From Polynucleobacter sp. Latsch14-2 (lineage in GTDB: Bacteria; Pseudomonadota; Gammaproteobacteria; Burkholderiales; Burkholderiaceae), in the NCBI RefSeq assembly GCF_018881925.1, contig NZ_JACVPL010000002.1, forward strand, positions 124,001-188,000: a stretch of 64,000 nucleotides of DNA, given 5' to 3'. The notes below the pieces were generated by a model, which saw only the letters and a program-made list of their open reading frames with translations, did not search any database and was not told where the DNA came from. The translations under genes and the position numbers were made by a program. This document shows, one piece after another, positions 31,350 through 41,152 of this stretch; the stretch's first letter is position 1, and every line of letters begins with the position of its first letter.

Positions 31350-32077
31350 ACCCCAATCATCAATCTTCCGGTTTTTTTATTACAGGCACCGATACTGGAG
31401 TCGGTAAAACCTTAATTAGCGGAGCTTTGATACTGAAACTACGCGAAACCGGATTAAAGGTCGCCGGTTTTAAACCTGTTGTAGCGGGAACCTATCAAGC
31501 CTTAGACGAATATGAATTAAATGAAGATTTAGAAACATTGCGACTTGCTTCAAACATGGGGCGCGATCAGCACAATCTTTGCCCTTACATCTTAAAAATC
31601 CCTGCAGCACCCCACCTAGCAGCTCAATTACAGGGAGTTAACCTAAACATTGCAGTCATTACCAAGGCTTTTCAGGCAATGTCTGCAGCATTTGACTCAG
31701 TCATTGTGGAGGGCGCCGGAGGATTTTTGGTGCCCCTTAATGACAGAGAAGATTTAGGTGATGTGACACAGGCGATTGGATTACCAGTCATCCTGGTAGT
31801 GGGTATGCGATTGGGATGCATCAATCACGCACTGCTAACTTACGAAGCTTTAAAAATACGTAATATTGAAGTCGCAGGTTGGGTAGCCAATACGCTTTCT
31901 GAAGAAATGCCCCTGTTGCAAGAGAACATTCAAACACTTAGTGACCGCATTAGTTCGCCCTGTCTCGGAGTTATCCCTCCACTACCCAAGACCCTCCGAC
32001 AGCAAGTAAATAAACCTTACTCATTGCCAGCGCTTCAGTTTGTTGCGGAGCATATAAAGCTGCCTAAAGTAGCTTAG
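31346..32077 (+). CDS. bioD: Dethiobiotin synthetase
   Basis: BioD closes the ureido ring of dethiobiotin from DAPA, CO2 and ATP. The 243-residue protein begins with a P-loop FITGTDTGVGKTLIS near residues 11-24 and contains VEGAGGFLVPL. No ATG is near the expected start. The TTG at 31346 is preceded eight bases earlier by AGGGGA and overlaps the bioF stop as TTGA, so a TTG start with translational coupling is well supported. bioC and bioH are not nearby. Confidence 0.94.
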   Translation: MNPNHQSSGFFITGTDTGVGKTLISGALILKLRETGLKVAGFKPVVAGTYQALDEYELNEDLETLRLASNMGRDQHNLCPYILKIPAAPHLAAQLQGVNLNIAVITKAFQAMSAAFDSVIVEGAGGFLVPLNDREDLGDVTQAIGLPVILVVGMRLGCINHALLTYEALKIRNIEVAGWVANTLSEEMPLLQENIQTLSDRISSPCLGVIPPLPKTLRQQVNKPYSLPALQFVAEHIKLPKVA

Positions 32078-32121
32078 GTCAAATAAGTGCGATGGCCTTT
32101 AGTTTCAGATAAGATAAACAC

Positions 32122-33318
32122 ATGCGATTACTCCCTGAAATCGTCGATTCCGCAGCGGAAATTCAAGAAATACGGCGCAATATCCATGCGCATCCAGAAT
32201 TACGCTTCGAAGAGAATCGCACATCTGATCTTGTTGCAGAAGCCCTTTCTAGCTGGGGGATTACTGTTTTTCGCGGCATGGGAAAGACTGGAGTTGTAGG
32301 TCGACTCGCTGGAGATTTAGGGCCGGGCAGGATGATAGGTTTGCGTGCCGATATGGACGCACTGCCACTGCAAGAGCACAACAATTTCGCGCACACCTCC
32401 GTTAACCCTGGAAAAATGCATGCCTGTGGCCATGATGGTCACACTGCAATGCTCTTAGGTGCTGCGCAATATTTATCAAATCATAGAGACTTTAAAGGCA
32501 CCGTCATTTTTATTTTCCAGCCTGCTGAAGAGGGTGGTGCTGGCGCAAAAGAAATGATTAATGATGGCCTCTTTAAACAATTTCCATGTGATGCTGTTTT
32601 TGGCTTGCACAATTGGCCTGGTCTTGCCGAAGGTCATTTTGGTGTGACTGCCGGACCCATGATGGCCTCCAGCAATGCATTTGAAATTACGATTCGCGGC
32701 AAAGGTGGTCACGCAGCGTTGCCGCATAACAGTGCAGACCCAGTACTAGCAGGCGCTCAAGTCGTGCAAGCTTTGCAAAGCATTATTACTCGTAACAAAC
32801 GTCCAGTGGATGCTGCCGTTTTGTCTGTAACGCAATTTCATGCAGGTGAAACTAGTAATGTAATTCCAGATAGCGCATTTATTGGCGGCACTGTACGCAC
32901 CTTTACCTTGGAGGTACTCGATCTCATTGAACAACGCCTGCGAGAGATTTCACATAATGTAGCGAGTGCATTTGATTGCCAAGCGGAGATTACTTTTTCT
33001 AGAAACTATCCCCCGCTCATTAATCATGAAAATGAAGTCGAGTTTGCTAGCAAGGTGATGACCGAACTTGTTGGAGAGTCTCATGTCAATACCTCCATAG
33101 ACCCGACAATGGGCGCCGAGGACTTTGCCTTCTTCTTACTTGAAAAGCCTGGTTGCTATGTCTTCTTAGGTAATGGGGATGGTGATCATCGCTCGATCGG
33201 ACATGGCATGGGACCATGCCACCTCCATAACCCATCATACGACTTCAATGATGCCCTCATTCCAGTGGGCGTGAACTATTGGGTCAAACTAGCTCAACGC
33301 TTTTTAGGGGCAAATTAG
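32122..33318 (+). CDS. M20-family amidohydrolase (hippurate/IAA-amino acid hydrolase type)
   Basis: This 398-residue zinc-dependent hydrolase belongs to the M20D group, whose members cleave N-acyl amino acids such as hippurate, acetylated amino acids or indoleacetyl conjugates. Metal-site motifs are GLRADMDALP, HACGHDGHTAM, EEGGAGAKEMI and GAEDFAFFL. The dimerisation domain is seen as GKGGHAALPH. No signal peptide is visible. It follows bioD by 44 bases on the same strand, which may be chance. The true substrate cannot be read from sequence. Confidence 0.9.
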   Translation: MRLLPEIVDSAAEIQEIRRNIHAHPELRFEENRTSDLVAEALSSWGITVFRGMGKTGVVGRLAGDLGPGRMIGLRADMDALPLQEHNNFAHTSVNPGKMHACGHDGHTAMLLGAAQYLSNHRDFKGTVIFIFQPAEEGGAGAKEMINDGLFKQFPCDAVFGLHNWPGLAEGHFGVTAGPMMASSNAFEITIRGKGGHAALPHNSADPVLAGAQVVQALQSIITRNKRPVDAAVLSVTQFHAGETSNVIPDSAFIGGTVRTFTLEVLDLIEQRLREISHNVASAFDCQAEITFSRNYPPLINHENEVEFASKVMTELVGESHVNTSIDPTMGAEDFAFFLLEKPGCYVFLGNGDGDHRSIGHGMGPCHLHNPSYDFNDALIPVGVNYWVKLAQRFLGAN

Positions 33319-33320
33319 CC

Positions 33321-33348
33321 CTAACTCTCAATATCGATTAAGAGTTAG
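33321..33348. terminator. Possible hairpin terminator between convergent genes
   Basis: CTAACTCT (33321-33328) pairs with AGAGTTAG (33341-33348) around a 12-base loop that itself contains ATCGAT. It sits between the amidohydrolase stop and the enoyl-CoA hydratase stop, overlapping the latter. There is no strong T tract, so the call is tentative. Confidence 0.35.
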
Positions 33349-34114
33349 TAAATTTGGCAGGGCGTTTTTCTACAAAGGCAGCCATACCCTCTTTCTGGTC
33401 GCTTGTTCCAAAGCAAGCATGAAATAAACGACGCTCGAAATGAATGCCTTCTGAGAGTGAAGTTTCATAAGAGGCATTGATACTTTCCTTCACCATCATG
33501 GCGGTTAGCAATGGCATATCCGCAATGCCTTTTGCAATCGCAAGGACTTCACTTAACAAATCAGCTTGAGGAAAAATCCGTGCCACCAGTCCTGAGCGCT
33601 CAGCCTCAGCCGCGTCCATCAGGCGTCCTGTCAAAGCCAAATCCATTGCTTTAGCTTTAGAAACTGCACGCGGTAAACGCTGAGTACCGCCAGCACCGGG
33701 AATGATCCCCAGCTTAATTTCTGGTTGGCCAAATTTCGCATTGTCGGCTGCCATGATCATGTCGCACATCATTGCCAACTCACAACCACCCCCCAGCGCA
33801 TAGCCAGAGACAGCTGCAATGACTGGCTTACGCACTTTCCTAATGTGCTCCCAATTACGAGAAATATAGTCGCTACGATAAACCTCATGAAATTCGTACT
33901 TTGCCATGCTGGCAATATCCGCACCAGCGGCAAAAGCTTTTTCACTACCAGTGATGATGATGCAACCAATATTGTCATCAGCGTCATACCCGATCAACGC
34001 AGCGCCCAACTCATCCATCAGCTCATCATTTAAGGCATTTAATACCTGAGGGCGATTCAAAGTAATCGTGGCAACCTTGCCATCCACTTTAGTCAAAATA
34101 GTGTTGTAGCTCAT
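33338..34114 (-). CDS. Enoyl-CoA hydratase
   Basis: This 258-residue crotonase-family protein hydrates trans-2-enoyl-CoA in fatty acid oxidation. Both catalytic glutamates of classical hydratases are present, in [11 protein letters not shown] and GQPEIKLG, followed by the [13 protein letters not shown] motif. The oxyanion-hole segment [11 protein letters not shown] is intact. An AAAGGG ribosome site lies just before the ATG. It follows mltA by 22 bases on the same strand, a pairing with no obvious functional link. Confidence 0.93.
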   Translation of the reverse strand: MSYNTILTKVDGKVATITLNRPQVLNALNDELMDELGAALIGYDADDNIGCIIITGSEKAFAAGADIASMAKYEFHEVYRSDYISRNWEHIRKVRKPVIAAVSGYALGGGCELAMMCDMIMAADNAKFGQPEIKLGIIPGAGGTQRLPRAVSKAKAMDLALTGRLMDAAEAERSGLVARIFPQADLLSEVLAIAKGIADMPLLTAMMVKESINASYETSLSEGIHFERRLFHACFGTSDQKEGMAAFVEKRPAKFTNS

Positions 34115-34136
34115 ATAACCCTTTCAGCATTCTTTT

Positions 34137-35279
34137 TCAGCGCGGCAGTAATACCCACATCTTGCCATTTTGTTTCATGCGACCAGCCATTTCTGCTGCG
34201 GCATCCCCAGAACCCCAATAGTAATCAGCTCTTACGGCTCCTACGATAGCGCTGCCAGTATCCTGCGCCATCACCAGCTTCTGCAAGGATTGATTACTAA
34301 GAGGCTTGGTAGTAGCCAAAAATACTGGCGCACCTATTGGGAGAGCCCTCAGATCAATCGCAATGCTTCGCTCTCCAGTCAAAGGAACACCAAGTGCGCC
34401 GTTAGGCCCAAGCTCTGCACTTACGTTACTTGGCAACTCCTTAAAAAAAACAAAGCGGGGATTGGCATTTAACATGTCATCCACACGACTGGGGTTGCGT
34501 TTTGCCCATTGCGAGATACCCTGCATCGTTGCTTCACTGCGTGTGATCTCTTTGCGATCTAACAACCATTGGGCAAAAGATTTAAATGGTTGATCATTTG
34601 TTCCGGCGAAGCCCAAGCGTAAAACTCGCCCATCCTCAAGGCGAATTTTTCCTGAGCCCTGTATTTGCATAAAAGCCGCTGCAACGGGGTCTTGTACCCA
34701 CGCCAACTCCTGACCCTTTAAAACGCTGGAGCTTATGAGCTCAGCGCGAGTAGGCGCTGGACTTGGCTTTGCATTTCGCCAAGCCTTTGGGTAAGAGTAC
34801 AAAGGGGTGCTATAGAGATTGGTGCGCATCAGAGAGCCATTCATGACCGGCTCGTAATAGCCCGTAACTAAACCGCTTTCGATCCCACTCGAGCTGTTAC
34901 GCACTTCATAAGCCTGAAAATAAGTCTCAAAGTACTGTCGAATGGCCTGCCCATCCCTTGGGGAAATAGGAGTCGACTGTGCGCAAACATCGCGCCAGTT
35001 GACCTCACTACTGCGTTTACGTAAGGCGTCACAGCTTTTAAGCCATGCTGGCCAAGCCTGAGTCAGCTCATCCTCTTGCCATCCCGGCAAAGCCTGCCAT
35101 GAGACCGCAGTGAAACTAGCAATAGGAGAGTTATATGGGGCGACAGCGGTACTTGTTGGTCGAGAGCTTGATCTACCTGTAGGGAGAGTTGAGCAACCCG
35201 CCAGAAGTGCGATCAACACCAGAGCGAATACACTGGTAAAAACCAATCGCTTTGTCACTATTTGGAAATTTAGAATCAT
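34137..35279 (-). CDS. mltA: Membrane-bound lytic murein transglycosylase A
   Basis: MltA is an outer-membrane lipoprotein that cuts glycan strands, leaving 1,6-anhydro-MurNAc ends. From the ATG at 35279 the protein has 380 residues: a signal sequence with lipobox LLAGC (Cys near 27), then the MltA domain with GLVTGYYEPVMNGS, IQGSGKIRLEDG, and the C-terminal 3D-type domain with catalytic Asp in MAQDTGSAIVGAVRADYYWGSG. An upstream open stretch to 35384 starts with TTG and is antisense to a small ORF; I left it out. Its start shares the CATG sequence with the divergent micro-ORF. Confidence 0.92.
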   Translation of the reverse strand: MILNFQIVTKRLVFTSVFALVLIALLAGCSTLPTGRSSSRPTSTAVAPYNSPIASFTAVSWQALPGWQEDELTQAWPAWLKSCDALRKRSSEVNWRDVCAQSTPISPRDGQAIRQYFETYFQAYEVRNSSSGIESGLVTGYYEPVMNGSLMRTNLYSTPLYSYPKAWRNAKPSPAPTRAELISSSVLKGQELAWVQDPVAAAFMQIQGSGKIRLEDGRVLRLGFAGTNDQPFKSFAQWLLDRKEITRSEATMQGISQWAKRNPSRVDDMLNANPRFVFFKELPSNVSAELGPNGALGVPLTGERSIAIDLRALPIGAPVFLATTKPLSNQSLQKLVMAQDTGSAIVGAVRADYYWGSGDAAAEMAGRMKQNGKMWVLLPR

Positions 35280-35391
35280 GATCGCCAATTTACTCGATGA
35301 ATACCCAATGCTGCTCTTTGTCTTAGAGGCAGCGGTTGCCTTAGGCCTGCTGCTCTTTATCGTACTTTGGACTGGTGGCGGCAAAAAATAG
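35278..35391 (+). CDS. Predicted 37-residue single-helix membrane protein
   Basis: This short frame starts with MIANLLDEYP, continues as a strongly hydrophobic helix (about residues 11-31, MLLFVLEAAVALGLLLFIV), and ends with WTGGGKK, giving one membrane helix with a basic tail. A GGAAA stretch lies about nine bases before the ATG. Its ATG overlaps that of mltA on the opposite strand within one CATG. No family is recognised. The clean hydrophobic helix with charged ends argues for a real peptide. It could also be chance, since it lies upstream of mltA in a region that must hold promoters. Confidence 0.45.
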   Translation: MIANLLDEYPMLLFVLEAAVALGLLLFIVLWTGGGKK

Positions 35392-35413
35392 TCATTATTA
35401 CCAGAAGAGCCCC

Positions 35414-35788
35414 CTAGTGAAGGGTTCTAGGCATTACCAAGGCAAATTCTGGGATTGGAGCCTGAAAAAACTGGGCGTCCTCAGTCACACAGAAATACTC
35501 TCCCCGCATCGTTCCTGCGGGAGTAGGTAAGGTGGCCCAACTGGTGTACTCAAAATGCTCGCCAGCGCGCAATAAAGGCTGCTGTCCAACCACGCCTAGA
35601 CCCCGCACCTCCTGTACATCGTTATCCCCATCAGTAATGAACCAATGACGGGCAATCAGCTGAACACTAGCGGTTCCTGCATTGCGAATAGTGACGGTAT
35701 AGGCGAATGCAAACTGGCTGTTATCGGGGTCAGATTGCTCGGGCAAGTACTGGGCTTTGACGGTAATACTGATTTCGTGGGGATTCAT
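35414..35788 (-). CDS. apaG: Co2+/Mg2+ efflux-related protein ApaG
   Basis: ApaG is a small immunoglobulin-fold protein of uncertain biochemical role, linked to cobalt and magnesium tolerance in other bacteria. The 124 residues show VKAQYLPEQSDP, FAYTVTIRNAG, LIARHWFITD and TPAGTMRGEYFCV, all typical of the family. The ATG at 35788 gives the usual N-terminus (MNPHEISITV); an ATG six codons earlier at 35806 is possible. It is divergent from rpe, as in several other betaproteobacteria. Confidence 0.93.
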   Translation of the reverse strand: MNPHEISITVKAQYLPEQSDPDNSQFAFAYTVTIRNAGTASVQLIARHWFITDGDNDVQEVRGLGVVGQQPLLRAGEHFEYTSWATLPTPAGTMRGEYFCVTEDAQFFQAPIPEFALVMPRTLH

Positions 35789-35837
35789 GCTCGAATTCTG
35801 CTCCATCCGAGAGCCAACTGCAAGCTAGAATCTAGGG

Positions 35838-36554
35838 ATGGATAGCCAGAAATCACCCCAATTTGTTATCGCCCCCTCTATTTTGTCGGCTGACTTTGCC
35901 TGTCTGGGTAAAGAAGTTCAGGACGTCCTAGCGGCTGGAGCCGATTGGATTCACTTTGATGTGATGGATAACCACTACGTTCCCAACCTGACAATTGGCC
36001 CTTTAGTCTGCGAGGCTATTCGTTCTTATGCCACTAAAAATGGTCAGCCAGCGACGATTGATGTTCACCTCATGGTGGAGCCAGTAGATCGCATCGTTCC
36101 TGATTTTGCAAAAGCAGGTGCCAACCTCATCAGCTTTCATCCAGAGGCGAGTCCTCACGTTAACCGCACAATTAACCTGATTCGAGATCAAGGCTGTCAA
36201 GCTGGTCTTGTTTTGAACCCTGCCACACCATTAGATTATTTAGACCACACTCTAGAATTATTAGATCTGGTATTACTCATGTCAGTGAATCCAGGCTTTG
36301 GCGGTCAATCATTTATCCCCAGCACCCTAAATAAAATTGCGCAAGTGCGTACCCGCCTAGACCGCTATCAAGCCGAGACCGGTCGCTCCATCAGGCTTGA
36401 AGTTGACGGTGGTATCAAAGTTGACAACATCGCAGAAGTTGCCAAAGCAGGAGCAGATACTTTTGTTGCTGGCTCGGCTATTTTTGGTCAAAAGGATTAC
36501 GCCACAGTCATTGAGGCGATGCGGACAGAATTAGGAAAGTCAGGAAAAGCCTAA
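35838..36554 (+). CDS. rpe: Ribulose-phosphate 3-epimerase
   Basis: Rpe interconverts ribulose 5-phosphate and xylulose 5-phosphate in the pentose phosphate pathway. The 238-residue TIM-barrel protein has [14 protein letters not shown], the metal-binding [12 protein letters not shown] and [20 protein letters not shown], and EVDGGIK with the catalytic aspartate. Its stop overlaps the trpE ATG as TAATG. In many relatives a phosphoglycolate phosphatase gene (gph) separates rpe from trpE; here it is absent. Confidence 0.97.
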   Translation: MDSQKSPQFVIAPSILSADFACLGKEVQDVLAAGADWIHFDVMDNHYVPNLTIGPLVCEAIRSYATKNGQPATIDVHLMVEPVDRIVPDFAKAGANLISFHPEASPHVNRTINLIRDQGCQAGLVLNPATPLDYLDHTLELLDLVLLMSVNPGFGGQSFIPSTLNKIAQVRTRLDRYQAETGRSIRLEVDGGIKVDNIAEVAKAGADTFVAGSAIFGQKDYATVIEAMRTELGKSGKA

Positions 36555-38059
36555 TGCAGCGCGAAGAATTTAATGCCCTAGCTAAGCAGGGTTTCAATCG
36601 TATCCCTCTAGTGAAAGAGGTATTGGCCGATCTAGAAACACCCCTCTCCCTGTATATGAAATTAACTCAGGAGTTTGGCAAGAAAAATACTTACCTACTG
36701 GAGTCTGTTTTAGGTGGCGAACGCTTTGGTCGTTTTTCTTTTGTTGGTTTACCAGCAAAAACTTTATTGAGAACAGCCGGCACACCCACCGCACCATTAA
36801 CTGAGGTGTTGACAGATGGCAAGGTAGCCGAAAGTAATCGCGATAATCCGCTTGATTTTGTAGACGCTTATTTCAAACGCTTTAAGGTTGCGCTTCAACC
36901 TGGTTTGCCACGCTTTTGCGGTGGCCTAGCGGGCTATTTTGGCTATGATACGGTTCGCTATATTGAATCTCGCTTAGCCAAACACAGCCTGCCCGATGAA
37001 TTAGGTGTTCCCGACATTCAACTCATGCTAACTGAAGAGTTGGCAGTCATCGACAACGTGGCCGGAAGAATTTACTTAATTGTTTATGCCGACCCAAGCC
37101 AGGATGACAGTTTTGAAAAAGGGCATGCCAGATTAAAAGAATTGCTTACTTGCCTAAACAAGCCTATCAGCATTCCAAATTCCAGGGCTAGCACCAAGAC
37201 CGAACTCATCCGTAAATTCAAAGCGGAAGATTTTGAGAGTGCTGTGTGCAAAACCAAAGAATATATTTTGGCTGGCGATTGTATGCAAGTTGTTATCGGT
37301 CAGCGCATTAGTAAGCCTTTCACTGATTCGCCATTAGCCCTGTATAGGGCACTGCGCTCTCTAAACCCCTCGCCTTATATGTACTTCTATGATTTTGGAG
37401 ACCTACAGGTAGTGGGCTCCTCACCAGAAATCTTAGTGCGCCAAGAAAAACGCAAGTCTGAAAAGATTGTGACGATTCGCCCATTGGCGGGCACGCGTCC
37501 CCGCGGAGCAAATCCAGAAGAGGATGAGCGGCTTGCTAAAGAATTGCTAGCAGACCCCAAAGAGATTGCTGAACACGTCATGTTGATTGACCTTGCTCGC
37601 AATGATGTCGGTCGCATCGCTAAGACAGGCTCAGTCAAAGTGACAGACTCTATGTCGATAGAGAAATATTCACATGTGCAACACATTGTTAGCTCAGTTG
37701 AGGGTGAGTTGCTGGACAATATGAGCAATATGGATGTTCTTCGAGCCACCTTTCCTGCCGGCACTTTATCTGGCGCCCCAAAAATTCGGGCCATGGAAAT
37801 TATTGATGAAATGGAAATTGTGAAGCGTGGGATCTATGGTGGTGCGGTAGGCTACCTCTCCTTCTCTGGCGATATGGATGTCGCTATTGCAATTCGCACT
37901 GGCGTCATACGTGATGGGATGCTGCACTCACAAGCAGGTGCTGGCGTTGTTGCAGACTCAGACCCGACAGCCGAATGGAAAGAAACCGAAGCCAAAGCAC
38001 GCGCTGTATTACTTGCCGCTGATTTAGTACAAGGAGGACTCGATGCTCCTCATGATTGA
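36554..38059 (+). CDS. trpE: Anthranilate synthase component I
   Basis: TrpE makes anthranilate from chorismate using ammonia supplied by TrpG. The 501-residue protein has the N-terminal segment with [18 protein letters not shown], a part of the tryptophan feedback site with the LLES motif, and the C-terminal chorismate-binding domain with [20 protein letters not shown], and [11 protein letters not shown]. It overlaps trpG by 17 bases. There is no leader or attenuator room at its start because it is fused to the rpe stop. Confidence 0.97.
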   Translation: MQREEFNALAKQGFNRIPLVKEVLADLETPLSLYMKLTQEFGKKNTYLLESVLGGERFGRFSFVGLPAKTLLRTAGTPTAPLTEVLTDGKVAESNRDNPLDFVDAYFKRFKVALQPGLPRFCGGLAGYFGYDTVRYIESRLAKHSLPDELGVPDIQLMLTEELAVIDNVAGRIYLIVYADPSQDDSFEKGHARLKELLTCLNKPISIPNSRASTKTELIRKFKAEDFESAVCKTKEYILAGDCMQVVIGQRISKPFTDSPLALYRALRSLNPSPYMYFYDFGDLQVVGSSPEILVRQEKRKSEKIVTIRPLAGTRPRGANPEEDERLAKELLADPKEIAEHVMLIDLARNDVGRIAKTGSVKVTDSMSIEKYSHVQHIVSSVEGELLDNMSNMDVLRATFPAGTLSGAPKIRAMEIIDEMEIVKRGIYGGAVGYLSFSGDMDVAIAIRTGVIRDGMLHSQAGAGVVADSDPTAEWKETEAKARAVLLAADLVQGGLDAPHD

Positions 38060-38609
38060 TAACTATGATTCGTTTACTTATAACCTAGTGCAGTACTTTG
38101 CTGAACTAGGTGAAGAGGTACAGGTATTTCGGAATGATGAGATTGCCGTTGAAGAAATCGGCAAACTAAACCCTGCACGTATTTGTATCTCGCCTGGGCC
38201 ATGTAGCCCTGCAGAGGCAGGTATTTCAGTTGCGACAATCAAACGCTACGCTGGTCATATTCCGATCTTGGGAGTTTGCCTAGGGCATCAAGCGATTGGT
38301 GAAGCCTTTGGCGGAAAAATTGTGCGTGCTCAGAAAGTCATGCATGGCAAGACTGATAGCATTCAACACACTGGTATTGGCGTATTTAAAGACATTCCAA
38401 ACCCATTTACAGTAACGCGTTACCACTCATTAGCCATCGAAAAGAGTAGTATTCCCGCGGCACTAGAAGTTACCGCCACATCCTCTGATGGCGAAATTAT
38501 GGGGGTTCGTCACCGCGAGTTTGCAGTTGAAGGCGTGCAATTCCATCCAGAATCTATTCTTTCTGAGTATGGTCACGCACTTTTGAAGAATTTTTTGCAA
38601 TCCAAATAA
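38043..38609 (+). CDS. trpG: Anthranilate synthase component II (glutamine amidotransferase)
   Basis: TrpG releases ammonia from glutamine for TrpE. The 188-residue class I amidotransferase has [16 protein letters not shown] at the start, the nucleophile Cys79 in [11 protein letters not shown], and His and Glu in [11 protein letters not shown] strong AAGGAGG site six bases before the ATG at 38043 settles the start inside the trpE coding end. It is not fused to trpD. Confidence 0.97.
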   Translation: MLLMIDNYDSFTYNLVQYFAELGEEVQVFRNDEIAVEEIGKLNPARICISPGPCSPAEAGISVATIKRYAGHIPILGVCLGHQAIGEAFGGKIVRAQKVMHGKTDSIQHTGIGVFKDIPNPFTVTRYHSLAIEKSSIPAALEVTATSSDGEIMGVRHREFAVEGVQFHPESILSEYGHALLKNFLQSK

Positions 38610-38632
38610 ATACACAGCCCCCAAAGAGCGCT

Positions 38633-39658
38633 ATGACTATTACTCCTCAAGAAGCTTTACAACGCTGCATAGAGCATCGCGAGCTCTTTCATGACGAAAT
38701 GACAGCGATGATGCGCCTCATCATGAGTGGTGAGATGCCCCCGACAATGGTGGCCGGCTTATTGGTTGCACTGCGGACAAAAAAAGAAACTGTTGGTGAA
38801 ATCGCAGCAGCAGCTCAGGTGATGCGGGAATTTGCAACTCCAGTTCACGTAGAAGATAGAGCGCATTTAGTTGATGTTGTTGGGACCGGTGGTGATGGGG
38901 CACATACCTTCAACATCTCTACTGCGGCCATGTTTGTTGCCGCCGCGGCTGGAGCAAAAATTGCCAAACATGGAAACCGTAGCGTCAGCAGTAAGTCGGG
39001 TAGCGCAGATGTTCTAGAGGCTCTTGGCGTCAATCTTGCACTTTCAGCCGAACAAGTGTCCTACTGTATCGCCAATGTTGGTGCTGGCTTTATGTTCGCC
39101 CCCAACCACCATCCCGCCATGAAAAATGTTGTACCGATTCGCAAAGAACTCGGTGTGCGTACTATTTTTAATATTTTAGGTCCACTTACTAACCCCGCAG
39201 ATGCACAACATATTTTAATGGGGGTATTCCACCCTGATCTTGTTGGCATTCAGGCACGCGTTTTACAAGCTTTAAATATGAAACATGCTTTGGTGGTCTA
39301 TGGGCGCGATGGTCTTGATGAGATCTCACTAGAAGGCCCTACCCTAGTTGGAGAACTTCAAGACGGCATAGTGCGCGAATACGAAATCCATCCGAAAGAC
39401 TTTGGGCTCAGCACTGCACCAACTAGCAGTTTTAAAGTCGCCAATGCAGAAGAGTCCAAGCAAATCGTTTTAGATGTGCTTAATAAAAAATCTGGTCCCG
39501 CTAGCGATATTGTCTGCCTCAATGCAGGGGCAGTTTTATATGTTGCTGACCTATGTAAAGATATTGCCACTGGTATTGCCATGGCGAAGGCTGCCATAGC
39601 AAGTGGTGACGCTCGGCAGAAACTTGATGCCTTCATAGCAGCCACCAAGATTAATTAA
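38633..39658 (+). CDS. trpD: Anthranilate phosphoribosyltransferase
   Basis: TrpD joins anthranilate to PRPP. The 341-residue protein carries the glycine-rich PRPP loop [16 protein letters not shown] near 82-97, the [21 protein letters not shown] substrate segment and [10 protein letters not shown]. It starts 23 bases after trpG with a modest ribosome site. The position between trpG and trpC agrees with a single trpEGDC transcript headed by rpe. Confidence 0.97.
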   Translation: MTITPQEALQRCIEHRELFHDEMTAMMRLIMSGEMPPTMVAGLLVALRTKKETVGEIAAAAQVMREFATPVHVEDRAHLVDVVGTGGDGAHTFNISTAAMFVAAAAGAKIAKHGNRSVSSKSGSADVLEALGVNLALSAEQVSYCIANVGAGFMFAPNHHPAMKNVVPIRKELGVRTIFNILGPLTNPADAQHILMGVFHPDLVGIQARVLQALNMKHALVVYGRDGLDEISLEGPTLVGELQDGIVREYEIHPKDFGLSTAPTSSFKVANAEESKQIVLDVLNKKSGPASDIVCLNAGAVLYVADLCKDIATGIAMAKAAIASGDARQKLDAFIAATKIN

Positions 39659-39676
39659 CCTATTTATTTTCGATCC

Positions 39677-40480
39677 ATGAGCGATATTCTCGACAAAATT
39701 GTTGCCACTAAAAAAATTGAGGTAGCACACAATTCAAAGCATATTTCGCTTGCCAATCATCGCGAGCAAGCGGAAGCTAATAATCGAGATACCGCATTAA
39801 AGCCGCGCGGGTTTATTCATGCAATTGAGCAAAAAATTGCATCTGGCAAACCCGGCGTGATTACTGAAATCAAAAAGGCGAGTCCTAGCAAAGGAATCTT
39901 GCGAGATAATTTTCAACCAGCAGCGATTGCCCGCTCCTACGAAGATCATGGTGCAGCCTGTTTATCCGTCTTAACCGATATGGATTACTTTCAGGGTTGC
40001 AACGCCTACCTACAAGAAGCACGCGCCGCGTGCAATATTCCTGTGCTGCGCAAGGACTTTACGATTGATCCATACCAAATCTATGAAGCGCGGGCGATTG
40101 GTGCAGACGCCATCTTACTCATCGTTGCCGCTCTTGAGATCAAGCAAATGCAAGATTTAGAAGCTTGCGCTCATGAATTAGGTTTGGATGTTTTGGTTGA
40201 GGTGCACAACGCTCAAGAATTAGAACAAGCCCTTGAATTAGAAACGTCATTACTAGGAATTAACAACCGCAACCTTAAAACCTTTGAGGTAACGCTACAG
40301 ACAACGCTTTCACTCTTACAGATGGTGCCCAATACTAAAACCTTGGTAACTGAATCTGGCATTATGAATCGCGCTGATGTAAAACTGATGCGTGATCACA
40401 ATATCAATGCGTTTTTGGTAGGAGAGGCCTTTATGCGATCCCAAGATCCAGGACTCGCACTGAAGGCGTTATTTTTCTAA
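39677..40480 (+). CDS. trpC: Indole-3-glycerol phosphate synthase
   Basis: TrpC closes the indole ring by decarboxylation. The 267-residue TIM barrel begins [16 protein letters not shown], a common start for the family, and has [12 protein letters not shown] with a catalytic lysine, [30 protein letters not shown] and VTESGI. It is not fused to TrpF, which is not in this window. Its stop overlaps the stop of the convergent membrane protein gene by four bases. Confidence 0.97.
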   Translation: MSDILDKIVATKKIEVAHNSKHISLANHREQAEANNRDTALKPRGFIHAIEQKIASGKPGVITEIKKASPSKGILRDNFQPAAIARSYEDHGAACLSVLTDMDYFQGCNAYLQEARAACNIPVLRKDFTIDPYQIYEARAIGADAILLIVAALEIKQMQDLEACAHELGLDVLVEVHNAQELEQALELETSLLGINNRNLKTFEVTLQTTLSLLQMVPNTKTLVTESGIMNRADVKLMRDHNINAFLVGEAFMRSQDPGLALKALFF

Positions 40481-41037
40481 AGCGCCATTACCCTAGTTTT
40501 CTTCAGCAGATCTAAGCCATACTTGATGACGGCAATGAATAGGATGGTTCCGAAGACATCCCCAATAAACATGACAAAGAAATGATTCAGGGTGCCAGCA
40601 TCGTTTAGACCCCTGACTTGATACCACCACTGATGCAAGCTGGAACTTAATGCTGCATAAATCAAGATACACAAAATGAGTTTGGGAAGGTTAAGGTCGC
40701 TGAGATCTCCCGCTAATTGCACATTAGCCACCACGAATATCCTGGCCATATAGGGCGCAAAACCGGAAATTAATCCGACCCCCAGGCAAGTTATCAGGTC
40801 ATGAGGAAAGCCACCAAACCAGGAAATCAAAAATGAGGCTACAGCAATACCAATCGCGCCTGGCAATGCAAATACTAGAGTCAAAAATAAACGCAAGCCT
40901 GCAGGCAAATAGATCCAATTTACCCCTAAACCGAATGCCAGACTACTCGTCAGCCAATCATTCAAATAGAACAGGGCTCCATACGAAAGCATGCTAATTA
41001 AAATTGTTGCCAATGATTCGGATAATTTCTTGCCCAT
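40477..41037 (-). CDS. MASE1-like integral membrane protein without output domain
   Basis: This 186-residue protein is almost all membrane: about five to six helices are visible (for example [67 protein letters not shown]). The [12 protein letters not shown] segment and the GDVFGT motif near the end resemble the MASE1 sensory domain normally fused to kinases or cyclases. No such output domain is attached and the frame ends in a short basic tail. It is divergent from a small winged-helix regulator, suggesting they may act together. The assignment is a resemblance only. Confidence 0.6.
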   Translation of the reverse strand: MGKKLSESLATILISMLSYGALFYLNDWLTSSLAFGLGVNWIYLPAGLRLFLTLVFALPGAIGIAVASFLISWFGGFPHDLITCLGVGLISGFAPYMARIFVVANVQLAGDLSDLNLPKLILCILIYAALSSSLHQWWYQVRGLNDAGTLNHFFVMFIGDVFGTILFIAVIKYGLDLLKKTRVMAL

Positions 41038-41075
41038 TGATAGAGTATGGTTGAGTTTTACAAAGTCCGTACAAG

Positions 41076-41103
41076 TTGCAAATAAGTGAACATGGGATAT
41101 AAA
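41076..41103 (+). promoter_or_regulatory. Predicted promoter of the winged-helix regulator
   Basis: TTGCAA (41076-41081) and TATAAA (41098-41103) are 16 bases apart, fitting -35 and -10 elements at four and five of six positions. The predicted transcript would start near 41110 and run directly into a palindrome at 41115-41127. Confidence 0.5.
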
Positions 41104-41114
41104 ATCTGTACATC

Positions 41115-41127
41115 AAGCTAATAGCTT
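41115..41127. promoter_or_regulatory. 13-base palindrome, candidate operator
   Basis: AAGCTA and TAGCTT flank a single A, a perfect 6-1-6 inverted repeat located just after the predicted start point of the regulator transcript. Its place and symmetry suit binding by a dimeric winged-helix protein, perhaps the regulator itself. A short A+T-rich palindrome can also arise by chance. Confidence 0.35.
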
Positions 41128-41152
41128 AATGGCAAATAATAAATACATCTGA

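Noticed and set aside
31724-31742. TGGTGCCCCTT inside bioD equals the tRNA-Thr 3' end (reverse strand)
   Set aside because: An 11-base match within a conserved coding region, far from the tRNA and with no integrase or block boundary. Chance is the simplest reading; it is not an attachment site.
35280-35384. 35-residue N-terminal extension of mltA
   Set aside because: It begins at TTG, is low-complexity, and would place the lipoprotein signal deep inside the protein. The ATG at 35279 gives a normal lipoprotein start.
37387-37794. 135-codon antisense frame in trpE
   Set aside because: It is Ser/Arg-rich sequence mirrored from conserved TrpE motifs, without ribosome site or family resemblance.
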